From: Mucilaginibacter geliditolerans
GTDB taxonomy: Bacteria; Bacteroidota; Bacteroidia; Sphingobacteriales; Sphingobacteriaceae
Assembly (NCBI RefSeq): GCF_014200495.1
Contig: NZ_JACHBY010000011.1
Location: 73,893 to 137,892 of the forward strand
DNA: 64,000 nucleotides
Direction: 5' to 3'
A program made the position numbers and the translations under genes. How positions within the stretch are numbered: position 1 is the stretch's first letter; each line of letters starts with the position of its first letter. This document shows, piece by piece, positions 8,855 through 18,257 of this stretch. Under the pieces are notes generated by a model. The model had not been told where the DNA came from, searched no databases, and was given only the letters and a program-made list of their open reading frames with translations.

Positions 8855-9098
8855 GGGCGTTGCCTCCGGCCGTGCTATCCGCTCATACTGCACAGGCCTT
8901 AATCACAGCCTGCACTGAGGCCCTCGATTGGCCGGTATCCGCTACTATCACTAACGCATTTTCCCCCCTCCGTCTCCTTCGTCGACACCTCCCCCTAAGC
9001 TTAGGGGGAGGCTGGGTGGGGGTAAAACGCGCTCCGCCGACTCACCCGGTCGTTGCTTCACTCGACCACCCTCTCTCCGCTAAAGCGCAAAGAGGGCA
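8855..9098 (+). repeat. Composite repeat A-C-B
   Basis: Three modules occur in order. A (8855-8958) runs from gggcgttgcc to ctaacgca with internal gctatccgctcatac and ggccggtatccgct. C (8987-9023) is a palindrome around ccccctaagcttaggggg. B (9025-9098) runs from acgcgctccgccgactcacc to a terminal cctctc/agaggg hairpin. The same A-C-B order recurs at 51180-51422, and A-B without C at 32346 and 44482. This copy ends 19 bp before the stop codon of the GH28 gene. Confidence 0.75.
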
Positions 9099-9117
9099 GG
9101 GAAAAAATAGGGAATCA

Positions 9118-10518
9118 TCAATCCGTATGTAAGGTGATAACCTCTGTATTTGTCGGCTTCACCAGCTTAATGCCATTGATTGTTACCCCGTCATAAGTTA
9201 AATTTTCAGCATTGCTGATAACCTCGGGTTTTGGTGTATGGAGCACGGTTACTTTTTTCAAGCTGATATTTTTGAGCGGGTTACCTTTTACGCCTACCGC
9301 ATAAATGCCCACCTCGCCTGCATAATTACAGGTTACGTTATCAATAGTAAAGTTGTTAAAGTTGCAGGGATAATGGCCGCCGCGTGAACCATGATAATTG
9401 TTCTCGAAACGAATAAAACCGGCTACCGCAGTATCACATTGTACGTTATGCACATGAATATCCTCGATAAAGCCACCGCGGTCCAGGTTGGATTTAAAGT
9501 AGATGGCGCTCAGGCATTTTTTTATCTGCACGTTATACATATACACATTCCGCACACCTGCCGACATCTCGCTGCCAATACAAAGTCCGTTAGCCTTTGA
9601 CCGGAATACACAATCCCTTACGATAACATTTTCGGTAGGCTGCCCAATGCGCCAGGCATCCTGGTCACGGCCTGCTTTAATGGCTATGCCGTCATCGCCG
9701 CTGTTAAAGTTACAGCGCTGTATCAGCACATTGGTAGTTGATTCCGGGTCGCAGCCATCGTTGTTTAAATTATGGCTATTGATGGTCACATCCTGCACGG
9801 TAACGTTATTACATAACACCGGGTGTATAACCCAGTAAGGTGCATCCAAAATGGTAATGCCTGCTATCAATATGTTTTTACATCCAAAAAACTGGATCAT
9901 ATCCGGCGGCAGCTGCGCGTTATTATCACCAAATACCCGTTGGTAAACAGGAACGAGATCGTGCCCCATTTGTCGCAGCCTGTTTTGTTCCGGCGAGCCT
10001 TGCGGTCGCCATTTGGCAAAGTTTTTACTAGCTGATCCATTTATTATACCATGGCCCGTTATGGCAATATCAGAACATTGATAAGCATAGAATAACGGTG
10101 AGTAATTATACAACTCAGTGCCTTCCCAAAGGGTAAGTACAGCTGGTAAATAATCTTTTGGTTCGCCGGAGAATATAAGTTCAGCGCCGTCATTAAAATG
10201 CAGGTTAACATGGCTTTTGAGTACAACGGGGCCCGCTATATAGAACGTCCCTTTAGGCACGACAACCTCGCCACCGCCGCTCACGCTGCATAAGCTGATC
10301 ACCTTATCAAAAACAGCTTTGGTATCTGTTTTACCATCAGCAATTGCTCCGTAGTTTACGATGTTGAAAGTATCCTTTTTAAACTCAGGCACTTTAATAT
10401 TTTTAAGGATCAGGTCTACAGGTGATAATACTTTTTGCTTACGCTGAGCATCCGCATTGGCAGCAAGAATTAAAAAAAATGCTATCAGCAGGTATCTAAG
10501 TTTACGTTGATTTATCAT
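9118..10518 (-). CDS. GH28 polygalacturonase-type glycoside hydrolase
   Basis: A secreted right-handed beta-helix protein of 466 residues with a signal peptide (cleavage after ANADAQ). GH28 signatures are present: NNDGCDPES (the NTD motif), NSGDDGIAIK (the DD motif), IGSEMSAGV (in place of GHG, as in exo-type or rhamno-specific members) and an IYFKSN block corresponding to RIK. An N-terminal Pectate_lyase_3-type repeat (VNYGAIADGKTDTKAVFDK) precedes the helix. The likely role is hydrolysis of galacturonide linkages in pectin in the periplasm or outside the cell. It stands alone and is divergent from the alpha/beta hydrolase gene. Exact substrate is unknown. Confidence 0.88.
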   Translation of the reverse strand: MINQRKLRYLLIAFFLILAANADAQRKQKVLSPVDLILKNIKVPEFKKDTFNIVNYGAIADGKTDTKAVFDKVISLCSVSGGGEVVVPKGTFYIAGPVVLKSHVNLHFNDGAELIFSGEPKDYLPAVLTLWEGTELYNYSPLFYAYQCSDIAITGHGIINGSASKNFAKWRPQGSPEQNRLRQMGHDLVPVYQRVFGDNNAQLPPDMIQFFGCKNILIAGITILDAPYWVIHPVLCNNVTVQDVTINSHNLNNDGCDPESTTNVLIQRCNFNSGDDGIAIKAGRDQDAWRIGQPTENVIVRDCVFRSKANGLCIGSEMSAGVRNVYMYNVQIKKCLSAIYFKSNLDRGGFIEDIHVHNVQCDTAVAGFIRFENNYHGSRGGHYPCNFNNFTIDNVTCNYAGEVGIYAVGVKGNPLKNISLKKVTVLHTPKPEVISNAENLTYDGVTINGIKLVKPTNTEVITLHTD

Positions 10519-10613
10519 GGCAGATAATAAGATGAGTAAATTTAAATGATTATATTTAGTACCCTTATTTATATTAAAGATTTTACCTTTAATCGCATTT
10601 TAAAGTTATCCAC

Positions 10614-11438
10614 TTGAAAAGACTAATTTTTACTTTTTGTTTGCTGCAGCTGTTTACACTAATCGCGTTTGCACAGGATAAGCAGATATCCTACGGCAAT
10701 AACCCTGCCGCCGGTAAGTACTATAATATTCGCGGCATAAAAATGTACTGCGAAGTTTATGGCAAAGGTAAGCCCTTGTTAATGATACATGGCAACGGTG
10801 GCGATATCAGCGCGTTCTCAAATAATATCCCCTACTTCTCCAAAAAATATATGGTTATAGTACCTGATAGCCGTGCACAGGGCAAATCAACCGACAGCCG
10901 TGATTCTCTAAGCTTTGAAATGATGGCCGATGATTTTGCAGCACTGCTGGATGTAATGCACATCAAATCAACCTATGTGATCGGCTGGAGCGACGGTGGG
11001 ATAAATGCACTGCTGCTAGCCATGCGCCATCCTGAAAAGGTAATTAAACTGGCCTCAACCGGGGCTAACCTATGGCCAGATTCAACGGCCCTTATTCCGA
11101 AATATTGGCTAGGGGAACGGGATGATTATAATGCCTCAAAAAACAAGATATTTAAGACTGCGAAAGAAAAAAACGATCAGAAGATATTTTTGCTGGATTG
11201 GGTTCAACCGAATATCCCTTTACTGGAATTAAGGAAGGTTAAATGCCCATCCCTAATTATTAGCGGCGATCATGATCTGATCGTAATACAGCATACCGTT
11301 TTAATATATCAGAATATTCCGCATGCCTATTTGTGGATCCTACCAGATTCACCGCACGGCACATTACAGGCCCATGCCGCTGAATTCAATAAAAAAGTGG
11401 ATGAGTTTTTTACTACACCTTTTCATGTTTGGAATTAA
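10614..11438 (+). CDS. Secreted alpha/beta hydrolase
   Basis: A 274-residue alpha/beta-fold hydrolase with a signal peptide ([14 protein letters not shown]..., cleavage near AFAQ). Visible motifs are the oxyanion loop [10 protein letters not shown], the nucleophile elbow [11 protein letters not shown] (Ser in GWSDGG), an acid in [10 protein letters not shown], and the catalytic His in PDSPHGT. The start is TTG at 10614, the only start that gives an intact signal peptide; a TACCTTTA box at about 10584 precedes it. It may be an esterase or a lactonase-like enzyme; the substrate is unknown. The next gene begins 2 bp after its stop. Confidence 0.82.
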   Translation: MKRLIFTFCLLQLFTLIAFAQDKQISYGNNPAAGKYYNIRGIKMYCEVYGKGKPLLMIHGNGGDISAFSNNIPYFSKKYMVIVPDSRAQGKSTDSRDSLSFEMMADDFAALLDVMHIKSTYVIGWSDGGINALLLAMRHPEKVIKLASTGANLWPDSTALIPKYWLGERDDYNASKNKIFKTAKEKNDQKIFLLDWVQPNIPLLELRKVKCPSLIISGDHDLIVIQHTVLIYQNIPHAYLWILPDSPHGTLQAHAAEFNKKVDEFFTTPFHVWN

Positions 11439-11440
11439 TT

Positions 11441-11656
11441 ATGCAACCCAATAATATATTACACGGCAAAACTTTGGAAATGGTGCTTAACGAACTGGTA
11501 GCACATCATGGCTGGCCAGAGCTGGGTTACCGTATCCGTATCAATTGTTTTTTGGATGATCCGAGCATTAAATCAAGTCTCAAATTTTTACGCAAAACGC
11601 CCTGGGCACGCAAAAAGGTAGAGGATCTGTATATAGAAACTTTTAGCAAACCCTGA
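11441..11656 (+). CDS. VF530-type small DNA-binding family protein (DUF2132)
   Basis: A 71-residue protein with the highly conserved VF530/DUF2132 pattern: [19 protein letters not shown], then [20 protein letters not shown] and ARKKVEDLY. The family is small, all-helical and described as DNA-binding from structural work; its physiological role is not established. The ATG at 11441 matches the family start. An upstream in-frame TTG at 11429 would overlap the preceding gene and is less likely. It probably shares a transcript with the alpha/beta hydrolase. Confidence 0.85.
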   Translation: MQPNNILHGKTLEMVLNELVAHHGWPELGYRIRINCFLDDPSIKSSLKFLRKTPWARKKVEDLYIETFSKP

Positions 11657-11699
11657 TTATTGCGGGGTACCCTGACTAAAGCCGGGTTTTGTGCTGATA

Positions 11700-11733
11700 T
11701 TCATTGCGGTTGGTTAAAACCAACTGCAATGAA
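11700..11733. terminator. Long hairpin between convergent genes
   Basis: ttcattgcggttggtt and aaccaactgcaatgaa form a 16-bp stem (one G-U pair in RNA) with a 2-base loop. It lies between the VF530 gene (+) and the amt gene (-), where a bidirectional terminator would be expected. No strong T run follows, so the terminator call is tentative. Confidence 0.5.
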
Positions 11734-11798
11734 CAGATAAAATTCCTTCTAAATTATAGTAATCCGAGAAGTAAGACCAGGCAATTACTATTGAATCG

Positions 11799-13106
11799 CT
11801 ATAGTTTTTCTCCGTGCTGGCTAATATCCAAACCAATGATCTCATCTTCAGCTGAAACACGCAGCGGCGATATCATATCAGTAATTTTCAGTAACAGCAA
11901 TGAGCCGAAAAATGAGAATATCGATACCAACACCAACGCAATACATTGTACAAAGAACAAGTGTGTTTGACCAAAAAATAAGCCATTGCCTGTAGTATTG
12001 CCCGGGTTAACATTTTGATTAGCGAAAACGCCGGTAAGCAGCATACCTACCATACCTCCTACGCCGTGACAAGGGAAAACGTCTAATGTGTCATCAATTG
12101 TTGTGCGTGTACGCCATTCAACCACCAGGTTACTTATTATTGATGATATAATACCTATTGCCAGTGAATGCGGAATGGAAACAAAACCCGCGGCAGGTGT
12201 AATGGCTACCAAGCCAACAACTGCACCTATACAGGTACCCATTGCAGATGGCTTGTGCCCGCGCAGCATATCAAAAAATATCCAGGTTAAGCCTGCCGCT
12301 GCTGATGCCGTTGTGCTTGTGGCCAATGCGGTAACTGCCAAATGATTTGCGCCAAATGCCGAGCCTGCGTTAAAACCAAACCACCCGAACCATAATAAAC
12401 CGGTACCTATCATAACATAAGTAATACGGGCGGGAGTATGATCCTGGTCGCTGCGGCGCTTCAGGTACAGGGCCGATGCAAGCGCTGCCCAGCCTGCCGA
12501 CATATGCACTACCGTTCCACCTGCAAAATCAAGCACGCCTAACTTACTAAGCAAGCCATCAGGGTGCCAGGTGCAATGCGCCAGCGGTGAAAATATGAAT
12601 ATAGAAAACAGGCAAACGAATAATATATAAGAGTTAAAACGGATACGCCCGGCAAAAGCACCGGTAATCAACGCCGGGGTTATGATAGCGAATTTCAACT
12701 GGTACATGGCAAATAACAGTAACGGGATAGTTGGAGCCAGTTTCCAGGTGGAGTTACCCAGCATGCCTTTCATCATAAAATAGGTGCGCGGATCGCCTAT
12801 TATGCCATAGAAACTATCGCCAAAGGCCAAACTAAAACCAAAGATACCCCACATTACAGTGATAATAACCATACACACAATGCTTTGCAGCATGGTTGAA
12901 ATCACATTCTTCTTGGTTACCATCCCACCGTAAAAAAAGGCAAGGCCAGGTGTCATGATCAAAACCAGTGCTGTCGACATCAGCATCCAGGCAATATCGC
13001 CGGTATTAAAATGGGGATTGCCGGTATTATTTAATTCAACCGACGGGAAAATAAATGTCAGTATTAAAATGACTACGATTATAAAAAAGGGGAAATAACG
13101 CTTCAT
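11799..13106 (-). CDS. amt: Ammonium transporter (Amt/MEP/Rh family)
   Basis: A 435-residue inner-membrane ammonium channel with about 11 membrane helices. The two pore histidines are visible in GGTVVHMSAGWAAL and in PCHGVGGMVGMLLTG, and the signature GLAFFYGGMVTKKN opens the first conserved block. It follows nuoN after 104 bp on the same strand. No glnK/P-II gene is adjacent, which is unusual because amt is often paired with glnK. The C-terminal tail is short (about 25 residues). Confidence 0.92.
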   Translation of the reverse strand: MKRYFPFFIIVVILILTFIFPSVELNNTGNPHFNTGDIAWMLMSTALVLIMTPGLAFFYGGMVTKKNVISTMLQSIVCMVIITVMWGIFGFSLAFGDSFYGIIGDPRTYFMMKGMLGNSTWKLAPTIPLLLFAMYQLKFAIITPALITGAFAGRIRFNSYILFVCLFSIFIFSPLAHCTWHPDGLLSKLGVLDFAGGTVVHMSAGWAALASALYLKRRSDQDHTPARITYVMIGTGLLWFGWFGFNAGSAFGANHLAVTALATSTTASAAAGLTWIFFDMLRGHKPSAMGTCIGAVVGLVAITPAAGFVSIPHSLAIGIISSIISNLVVEWRTRTTIDDTLDVFPCHGVGGMVGMLLTGVFANQNVNPGNTTGNGLFFGQTHLFFVQCIALVLVSIFSFFGSLLLLKITDMISPLRVSAEDEIIGLDISQHGEKL

Positions 13107-13210
13107 TAACTTTCAGTATAATTTAAAAAAGGCCTGAAAGTATGATTTATTTCATATAAAAGCGAAATAAACAATGATAAATATCGAAAAAAGAACAAAA
13201 ACTTTACGTT

Positions 13211-14722
13211 TTACAAATATCTAAGCAACAGATCGGGAAAAACACCAAGAAAAATTAATAATAATGAGATTATTATTACCAAAATTATCAGATTATTTGA
13301 TCCACTAACGACATCGTGGGTATTTTCATTCCGTTTTACAAATAAATAAAGCGGGATCCTGATGTAATAAAATAACGATACTACGGTAGCCAACGCCCCG
13401 GTAACCATGAGCAGTAACATCCATATATCATGATTTTGCTGGTAAACCTCATAAACTGCCGAAAATACAAATACCTTTCCCGTAAACCCCGCAGTAACAG
13501 GTAAGCCAGTGAGCGATATCAGTATAATTACAAAACATACCGAAGCTAAAGGATATTTAAGCCCGAGTCCTTTGTAATCCGTCACATCTTCGGCACCTGT
13601 TACATTGGTAAAGTAGCTGGCTAATGCCAGTGCGCCGATGTTGGCAATACCGTAAACCAGCAGGTAATAAGTTAAAGCTGATATACCCTGTGAGTTAAAC
13701 GTAACTATGGCCATTAAAGCAAACCCGGTATGACCTATGCTTGAATAAGCGAGCATCCGCTTCACATTGGTTTGTAATAAAGCAGCAAAGTTGCCGGCTA
13801 TTATGGTAATAATACCAACCGCCGACAGGAATAAATGAAAATCAAACGCGTTCCATTTGGCAAAGAAGATGAACGGGGTTAAAAAGTTAATGAGCAATGC
13901 AAAACCAGCTACTTTTGGTAAGGTCGACAAATATGCTGTAACGGGTGTGGACGCGCCTTCATAAACATCGGGCACCCAAAAATGCATCGGCACAAATGAT
14001 AGCTTAAAGCCTATGCCTGCCAGTACCAGTACCAATGCGAATGAAACGGGCAAAGGATTAACCTGTGTTAAACCCTGTACCAGGTTGCCGCCAAACAAAT
14101 TAAGCGAGCCAGTATATACATAGAGTAACGAAATACCATACAGCATTATAGCAGATGCTGCCGCGCCAAAAAGCACATATTTTAAACCCGCCTCGGTGCT
14201 GAATGAACTCTCTGAACGGTAAGCCACCAGCAGGTATGAAGCAATGGATACCATCTCGATTGATAAATAAATGGATAGCAGATTAACCGCCATCACCATT
14301 AAATGCAGCCCGGTTAGGGATGCTATGACGATGGAATACAGATCTGATAACCCTTTGCGGTGCTTGGCTAAATTATTATCCCAATCAAAGTATAGCAGCA
14401 GCATAAACGCCAGCACATCAATCACAAATTTAAAGTTGATGCCTGTGCGAGTAAGCAACAGCATTTCATTAAAAAGAAAATGGCCATTGGCTTGCCCGTT
14501 TACCAATAATAATGATATCTGCAGCAAATCCTTTATGATCACACCCAATATACCTGCGCAAGCTATAAACTTTACTATCCAACGGGAGTTCTTACCAAAA
14601 AGCAGATCTGTTACCAATACTACAATGAAAAGCCCCGCCAGGTATATTTCGGGCATAAAATATTTAATGCTGTCAACAACATCCTGTAAGTAGCCTGGTA
14701 TTAATGGTAACAGATCGTGCAT
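13211..14722 (-). CDS. nuoN: NADH-quinone oxidoreductase subunit N
   Basis: A 503-residue antiporter-like membrane subunit of complex I with about 14 helices. Typical blocks include IEMVSIASYLLVAY, the discontinuous-helix region GIGFKLSFVPMHFWVPDVYEGA (conserved Lys and PMHFWVPDVY) and SIGHTGFALMA. It acts in proton translocation linked to quinone reduction. It is the last nuo gene of the cluster and starts 3 bp after the stop of the DUF4139 gene, so it is translated from the same transcript. Confidence 0.93.
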   Translation of the reverse strand: MHDLLPLIPGYLQDVVDSIKYFMPEIYLAGLFIVVLVTDLLFGKNSRWIVKFIACAGILGVIIKDLLQISLLLVNGQANGHFLFNEMLLLTRTGINFKFVIDVLAFMLLLYFDWDNNLAKHRKGLSDLYSIVIASLTGLHLMVMAVNLLSIYLSIEMVSIASYLLVAYRSESSFSTEAGLKYVLFGAAASAIMLYGISLLYVYTGSLNLFGGNLVQGLTQVNPLPVSFALVLVLAGIGFKLSFVPMHFWVPDVYEGASTPVTAYLSTLPKVAGFALLINFLTPFIFFAKWNAFDFHLFLSAVGIITIIAGNFAALLQTNVKRMLAYSSIGHTGFALMAIVTFNSQGISALTYYLLVYGIANIGALALASYFTNVTGAEDVTDYKGLGLKYPLASVCFVIILISLTGLPVTAGFTGKVFVFSAVYEVYQQNHDIWMLLLMVTGALATVVSLFYYIRIPLYLFVKRNENTHDVVSGSNNLIILVIIISLLLIFLGVFPDLLLRYL

Positions 14723-14725
14723 TAC

Positions 14726-16327
14726 TTATTCAATAATTATAGGTTGGGTTTTAGGGTATTTAACCTGGTACTTTAGTTCTAATTTTTTATCGTCCAGCGG
14801 TTTCATAGCAAAAACCCATGAAATTTTACCGGTCGACGGGTCCAGTGCGCCACTTGATACCTGCTGTGATTCAACATCAATGGCAGCATTTTGTGAAACC
14901 GGAACCTGATCCTCAACCAATAAATTTATTGGCTGATTCTTCCGGTTCTTTATTTCGATCATCCAGTCGCGCGTATCTTTTTTGTCGGAGCCGATGACCT
15001 GCCGTGCTGTTAATTGCTTTTGCAAGGTACGGGTAACTACAATATTTTTATCAGTGCCCAATGAAATTGCTAAAGTATCCGCAGTTGAATTGGCATTTAA
15101 TGATGATTTACCGATATAGGTACCTTCAAAAAACAAATTGGCCTCGCCTGGTAAAAGATTGTATTTATTCCAGTCGGTAACCTTGGCAGTTAAAAACACA
15201 TTGGTACTTAGCTTAGGCGCAACAGCGTATTGATAGCTGGCCTTTAAATCAATATCATTAATTTGAACACTATATTGTTTACCATCACTGGGTATGGTGT
15301 ATGGGTCGGCAATATTAAAATCAACATTGGTTTGGTTTTCCACCTGGTTTACTTCCGGCGCTCTGGCTACTACAACTTCATCCAGGTATCCGCTGTTCGC
15401 CTTAGCTTTATATTGCGTACCATAACCTCTTATAACAACCTCATTTGATTTATCCGCCTGCGTATAATACCCGTTTAAATTTAAATAATATGGCCTTAGC
15501 TGCGGTTTACTGCCGCTAACGGTTGGGTTGCCGGTTGATAAGGTTAACCTGATATTTTTCCAGTCTTCGCCGCTTTGCTGTGTTACGTTAGCTTTGTACG
15601 AAATGCTGATAGGGCTATTCACATTTTTGGCCCGGATATCATATGTCGGGAACCAGCTGGCATCATTTACTACGTAATTTAAGCTAAATTCACTTTCTGT
15701 TGCTGCTTTTGCGCTAACTGTAACCAAAATATTGCTGCTAACGGTATTATCCTTATTAATATCGGCGATCTGGTTATCGTATTTTTGCAGCTCCACGTTC
15801 AGGGCAGCAATTTCGCTGTTAATACTCAATTGTTTTTTGGTATCAGCGGTTAAACGCTCAGTTTGAAAATCAAGCGCCTGCTTTAGTTTTAATACATCCA
15901 GGTTACTGTTCTGCCCGGTGATCAGCTGATTTTTAAGCAACATATTTTGCTCCTGCTGATTAACGGTGAGCAAGCCATTATCCAATGCTATTTTAGCGCG
16001 TATGGTATTTTGCTGCGCCTGCAGGTCTTCAACATTTTTTGATCGGCTTTGGTCATTAAAATAATTGAGTTCTGTTTTTACGGAGAGGATAGTAAAATCG
16101 CCGCTTGCATGCACCTGTATACTTTGCGCGTCAATACTTTGCGCTATATTACTAAATACTAATGTTGATGTACCCGGTGTAACGTTCACCCTGGCGGTAC
16201 GTGTTACCTGCGCACCGCTGAGGAACACGATAACTTTTTGAACTTTCGATGGTACTTTTTGCCCATCATCAGCCCTCGAGTTGATGGTGGTAAAAATAAG
16301 GCCGGCAAACAATAATCTTTTAAACAT
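14726..16327 (-). CDS. DUF4139 (MuiA-like) exported protein inside the nuo operon
   Basis: A roughly 533-residue exported protein with an N-terminal DUF4140-type domain (KVIVFLSGAQVTRTARV), a coiled-coil segment (about residues 95-180) and a C-terminal DUF4139 beta-rich domain (NYVVNDASWFPTYDIRAKN, and SGEDWKNIRLTLSTGNP near the middle). The start is set at 16327 (MFKRLLFAGLIF...), which gives a proper signal peptide; the reading frame stays open upstream to 16423 but those residues look non-coding. The family includes the mucoidy inhibitor MuiA; its molecular function is unknown. It sits between nuoM and nuoN with tight spacing to nuoN, a location not explained by complex I function. Confidence 0.8.
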   Translation of the reverse strand: MFKRLLFAGLIFTTINSRADDGQKVPSKVQKVIVFLSGAQVTRTARVNVTPGTSTLVFSNIAQSIDAQSIQVHASGDFTILSVKTELNYFNDQSRSKNVEDLQAQQNTIRAKIALDNGLLTVNQQEQNMLLKNQLITGQNSNLDVLKLKQALDFQTERLTADTKKQLSINSEIAALNVELQKYDNQIADINKDNTVSSNILVTVSAKAATESEFSLNYVVNDASWFPTYDIRAKNVNSPISISYKANVTQQSGEDWKNIRLTLSTGNPTVSGSKPQLRPYYLNLNGYYTQADKSNEVVIRGYGTQYKAKANSGYLDEVVVARAPEVNQVENQTNVDFNIADPYTIPSDGKQYSVQINDIDLKASYQYAVAPKLSTNVFLTAKVTDWNKYNLLPGEANLFFEGTYIGKSSLNANSTADTLAISLGTDKNIVVTRTLQKQLTARQVIGSDKKDTRDWMIEIKNRKNQPINLLVEDQVPVSQNAAIDVESQQVSSGALDPSTGKISWVFAMKPLDDKKLELKYQVKYPKTQPIIIE

Positions 16328-16447
16328 AATTTGTTGGGTTAAGTAAACGTATCCTGTTGTTTCACTCATAACCTCATAAGGAGGTTGAGTAAATACAGGA
16401 TGCAGCGGTTTACATTTTTCCATAAACTATGATCAAAAAAATATTAA

Positions 16448-18046
16448 TTACCGGGTATGTAGAAATTGTACTAAAGACAATACCGAATCATTGATCTTTT
16501 CAAATACCAGCGATGGCATCAAGCCTAAAACCAATACAGTGATAGCCAGTGGTATTAACGTTATCATTTCACGCGTATTAAGATCGGTCATGGCTATTTT
16601 CCAGATCTCCCCTCCTTTTAGGGATAGCGAGCCGAAGAACATGCGTTGCAGCGTCCATAGAAAATAGCAGGCGCTGAATAATATACCAACCGCCCCTACT
16701 GCAGCCATCCACTGAGGTACCAACCCATTTACAGCTTCAGATTTAAAAGCTCCTGCCAATGAAAATGCCTCGGCAATAAATGCTGAAAAACCTGGTAAAC
16801 CTAAGGATGCAAAAAACGCGATCATGATAAATACCGTGTACTTGGGCATGAGTGAGCCCAATCCGCGGAAATTGTAGATATCCCTGTCGTGCACACGGTT
16901 GTACACCACACCTACCAGGAAGAAAAGCATGGTGGCTAAAAACCCGTGACTCACCATTTGGAACACTGCCCCGCTGATCCCCTCGGCAGTTTGCGAGGCA
17001 ATACCCAGCAGCACAAAACCCATTTGTGATACGGATGAGTAAGCGATAATACGTTTAAAATCACGCTGCGCCAAAGCATTAAGCGCGCCGTATATAATGG
17101 AGATAATCCCCAGTAAACCCAGCCAGAAAGCACCGGAAGCGGCCACATCAGGGAAAATACCTATACAGATACGGATGATGCCATAGCCCCCTATTTTTAA
17201 CAGGATACCCGCCAATATAATGGAAACCGGCGTAGGCGCTTCAACGTGCGCATCGGGCAGCCAGGTATGTAATGGTACAACGGGTACCTTAATAGCAAAT
17301 GCGATGAACAACACGATAAACCCAACCGTACGGGCCGGAAAACCGAATATAGTTTGATGGCTTAATGTGGAGAACACAGAGCCCGGGGCATAATTCGCCG
17401 GGTTCATCATTTGTACCATATTAAAGGTATGGCTGCCGGTTGCAGGGTCGGTTACTGACAGGTACAGGCCTATCATCACTAACAGCATAAACACGGAGCC
17501 GAATAGTGTATACAGGAAGAATTTGATAGCCGCGTATTCCCTTCGCGCGCCGCCCCACATTCCTATTAAAAAGTATAATGGCAGCAGCATCAGCTCATAA
17601 AATATGTAGAACAGGAAGAAATCAAGCGAGCAGAATACGCCGATCAAAGCCATATCCAGCAATAAAAACAATGCGAAAAAGCCTTTCAAGTTACTTTTTA
17701 TCTCCCATGAGGCTAAAGCTGCTACAACCAATACCAATGAGGTCATTACCAATAGTGTTATGGATATGCCGTCTATCCCCACAAAATAATCAACCTGCAT
17801 TTTGCCCAGGGCACCCAGGTTAAGGTTTATCCACGGCAGTTTTTGAACGAACTGGAACTGATTTTCGATGTTTATACCACCATATGCAACGCCTGTTTTA
17901 AAGTTAAGATACAGCCAAACGCTTATACACAACTGTACTATAGTAGCCAGCAGGGTAATGTATTTAAAGCTTGCGCGCAAACTTGAGGGCAGCACCACAA
18001 TTATTAATCCGAACAGGATGGGTATAAATATGAGTAGGCTTAGCAT
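16448..18046 (-). CDS. nuoM: NADH-quinone oxidoreductase subunit M
   Basis: A 532-residue antiporter-like subunit. The conserved FYIFYELMLLPLYFLIGMWGG block (with the functional Glu of helix 5), KVPVVPLHTWLPDAHVEAPT (broken helix with conserved Lys/His) and AYSSVSQMGFVLLG are all visible. It forms one of three proton channels of complex I. The gap to nuoL upstream (18047-18257) is filled by a palindromic repeat pair, and a 120-bp gap follows before the DUF4139 gene. Confidence 0.94.
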   Translation of the reverse strand: MLSLLIFIPILFGLIIVVLPSSLRASFKYITLLATIVQLCISVWLYLNFKTGVAYGGINIENQFQFVQKLPWINLNLGALGKMQVDYFVGIDGISITLLVMTSLVLVVAALASWEIKSNLKGFFALFLLLDMALIGVFCSLDFFLFYIFYELMLLPLYFLIGMWGGARREYAAIKFFLYTLFGSVFMLLVMIGLYLSVTDPATGSHTFNMVQMMNPANYAPGSVFSTLSHQTIFGFPARTVGFIVLFIAFAIKVPVVPLHTWLPDAHVEAPTPVSIILAGILLKIGGYGIIRICIGIFPDVAASGAFWLGLLGIISIIYGALNALAQRDFKRIIAYSSVSQMGFVLLGIASQTAEGISGAVFQMVSHGFLATMLFFLVGVVYNRVHDRDIYNFRGLGSLMPKYTVFIMIAFFASLGLPGFSAFIAEAFSLAGAFKSEAVNGLVPQWMAAVGAVGILFSACYFLWTLQRMFFGSLSLKGGEIWKIAMTDLNTREMITLIPLAITVLVLGLMPSLVFEKINDSVLSLVQFLHTR

Positions 18047-18097
18047 TTAGTGAAATGGTGAATGGTGAATGGTGACCTGAGCAGATGGCCCGCGCGA

Positions 18098-18200
18098 TTC
18101 CCCTCTTGAGAGGGGTGCAGGGATGTGTTTATTTGATTTGATGAAGCATAACACACCCCTGCAGCCGCACAGCTCTCCGCGCCCCCTCTCAAGAGGGGAA
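18098..18200. repeat. Gene-less pair of the CCCCTCTCAAGAGGGG palindrome
   Basis: The left copy (18098-18120: ttcccctcttgagaggggtg...) continues into cagggatgtgtt. The right copy (18149-18163 aacacacccctgcag, then 18183-18200 cccctctcaagaggggaa) is its inverted partner with 19 extra bases inserted. The central spacer is only about 17 bp. The same 32-bp unit frames the DUF559 gene at 40151-40608 and lies in icmF at 56258-56289. It sits between nuoM and nuoL. Confidence 0.85.
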
Positions 18201-18257
18201 AGGTTAGGAATGTATTCGTCTCAAATCTCATAGCTCAAATCTAATATCTATATAAAT

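Noticed and set aside
8612..9132. Two plus-strand open frames of 90-96 residues in the repeat nest
   Set aside because: Their sequence consists entirely of dispersed repeats, also translated as similar products at 32342, 44487 and 51131.
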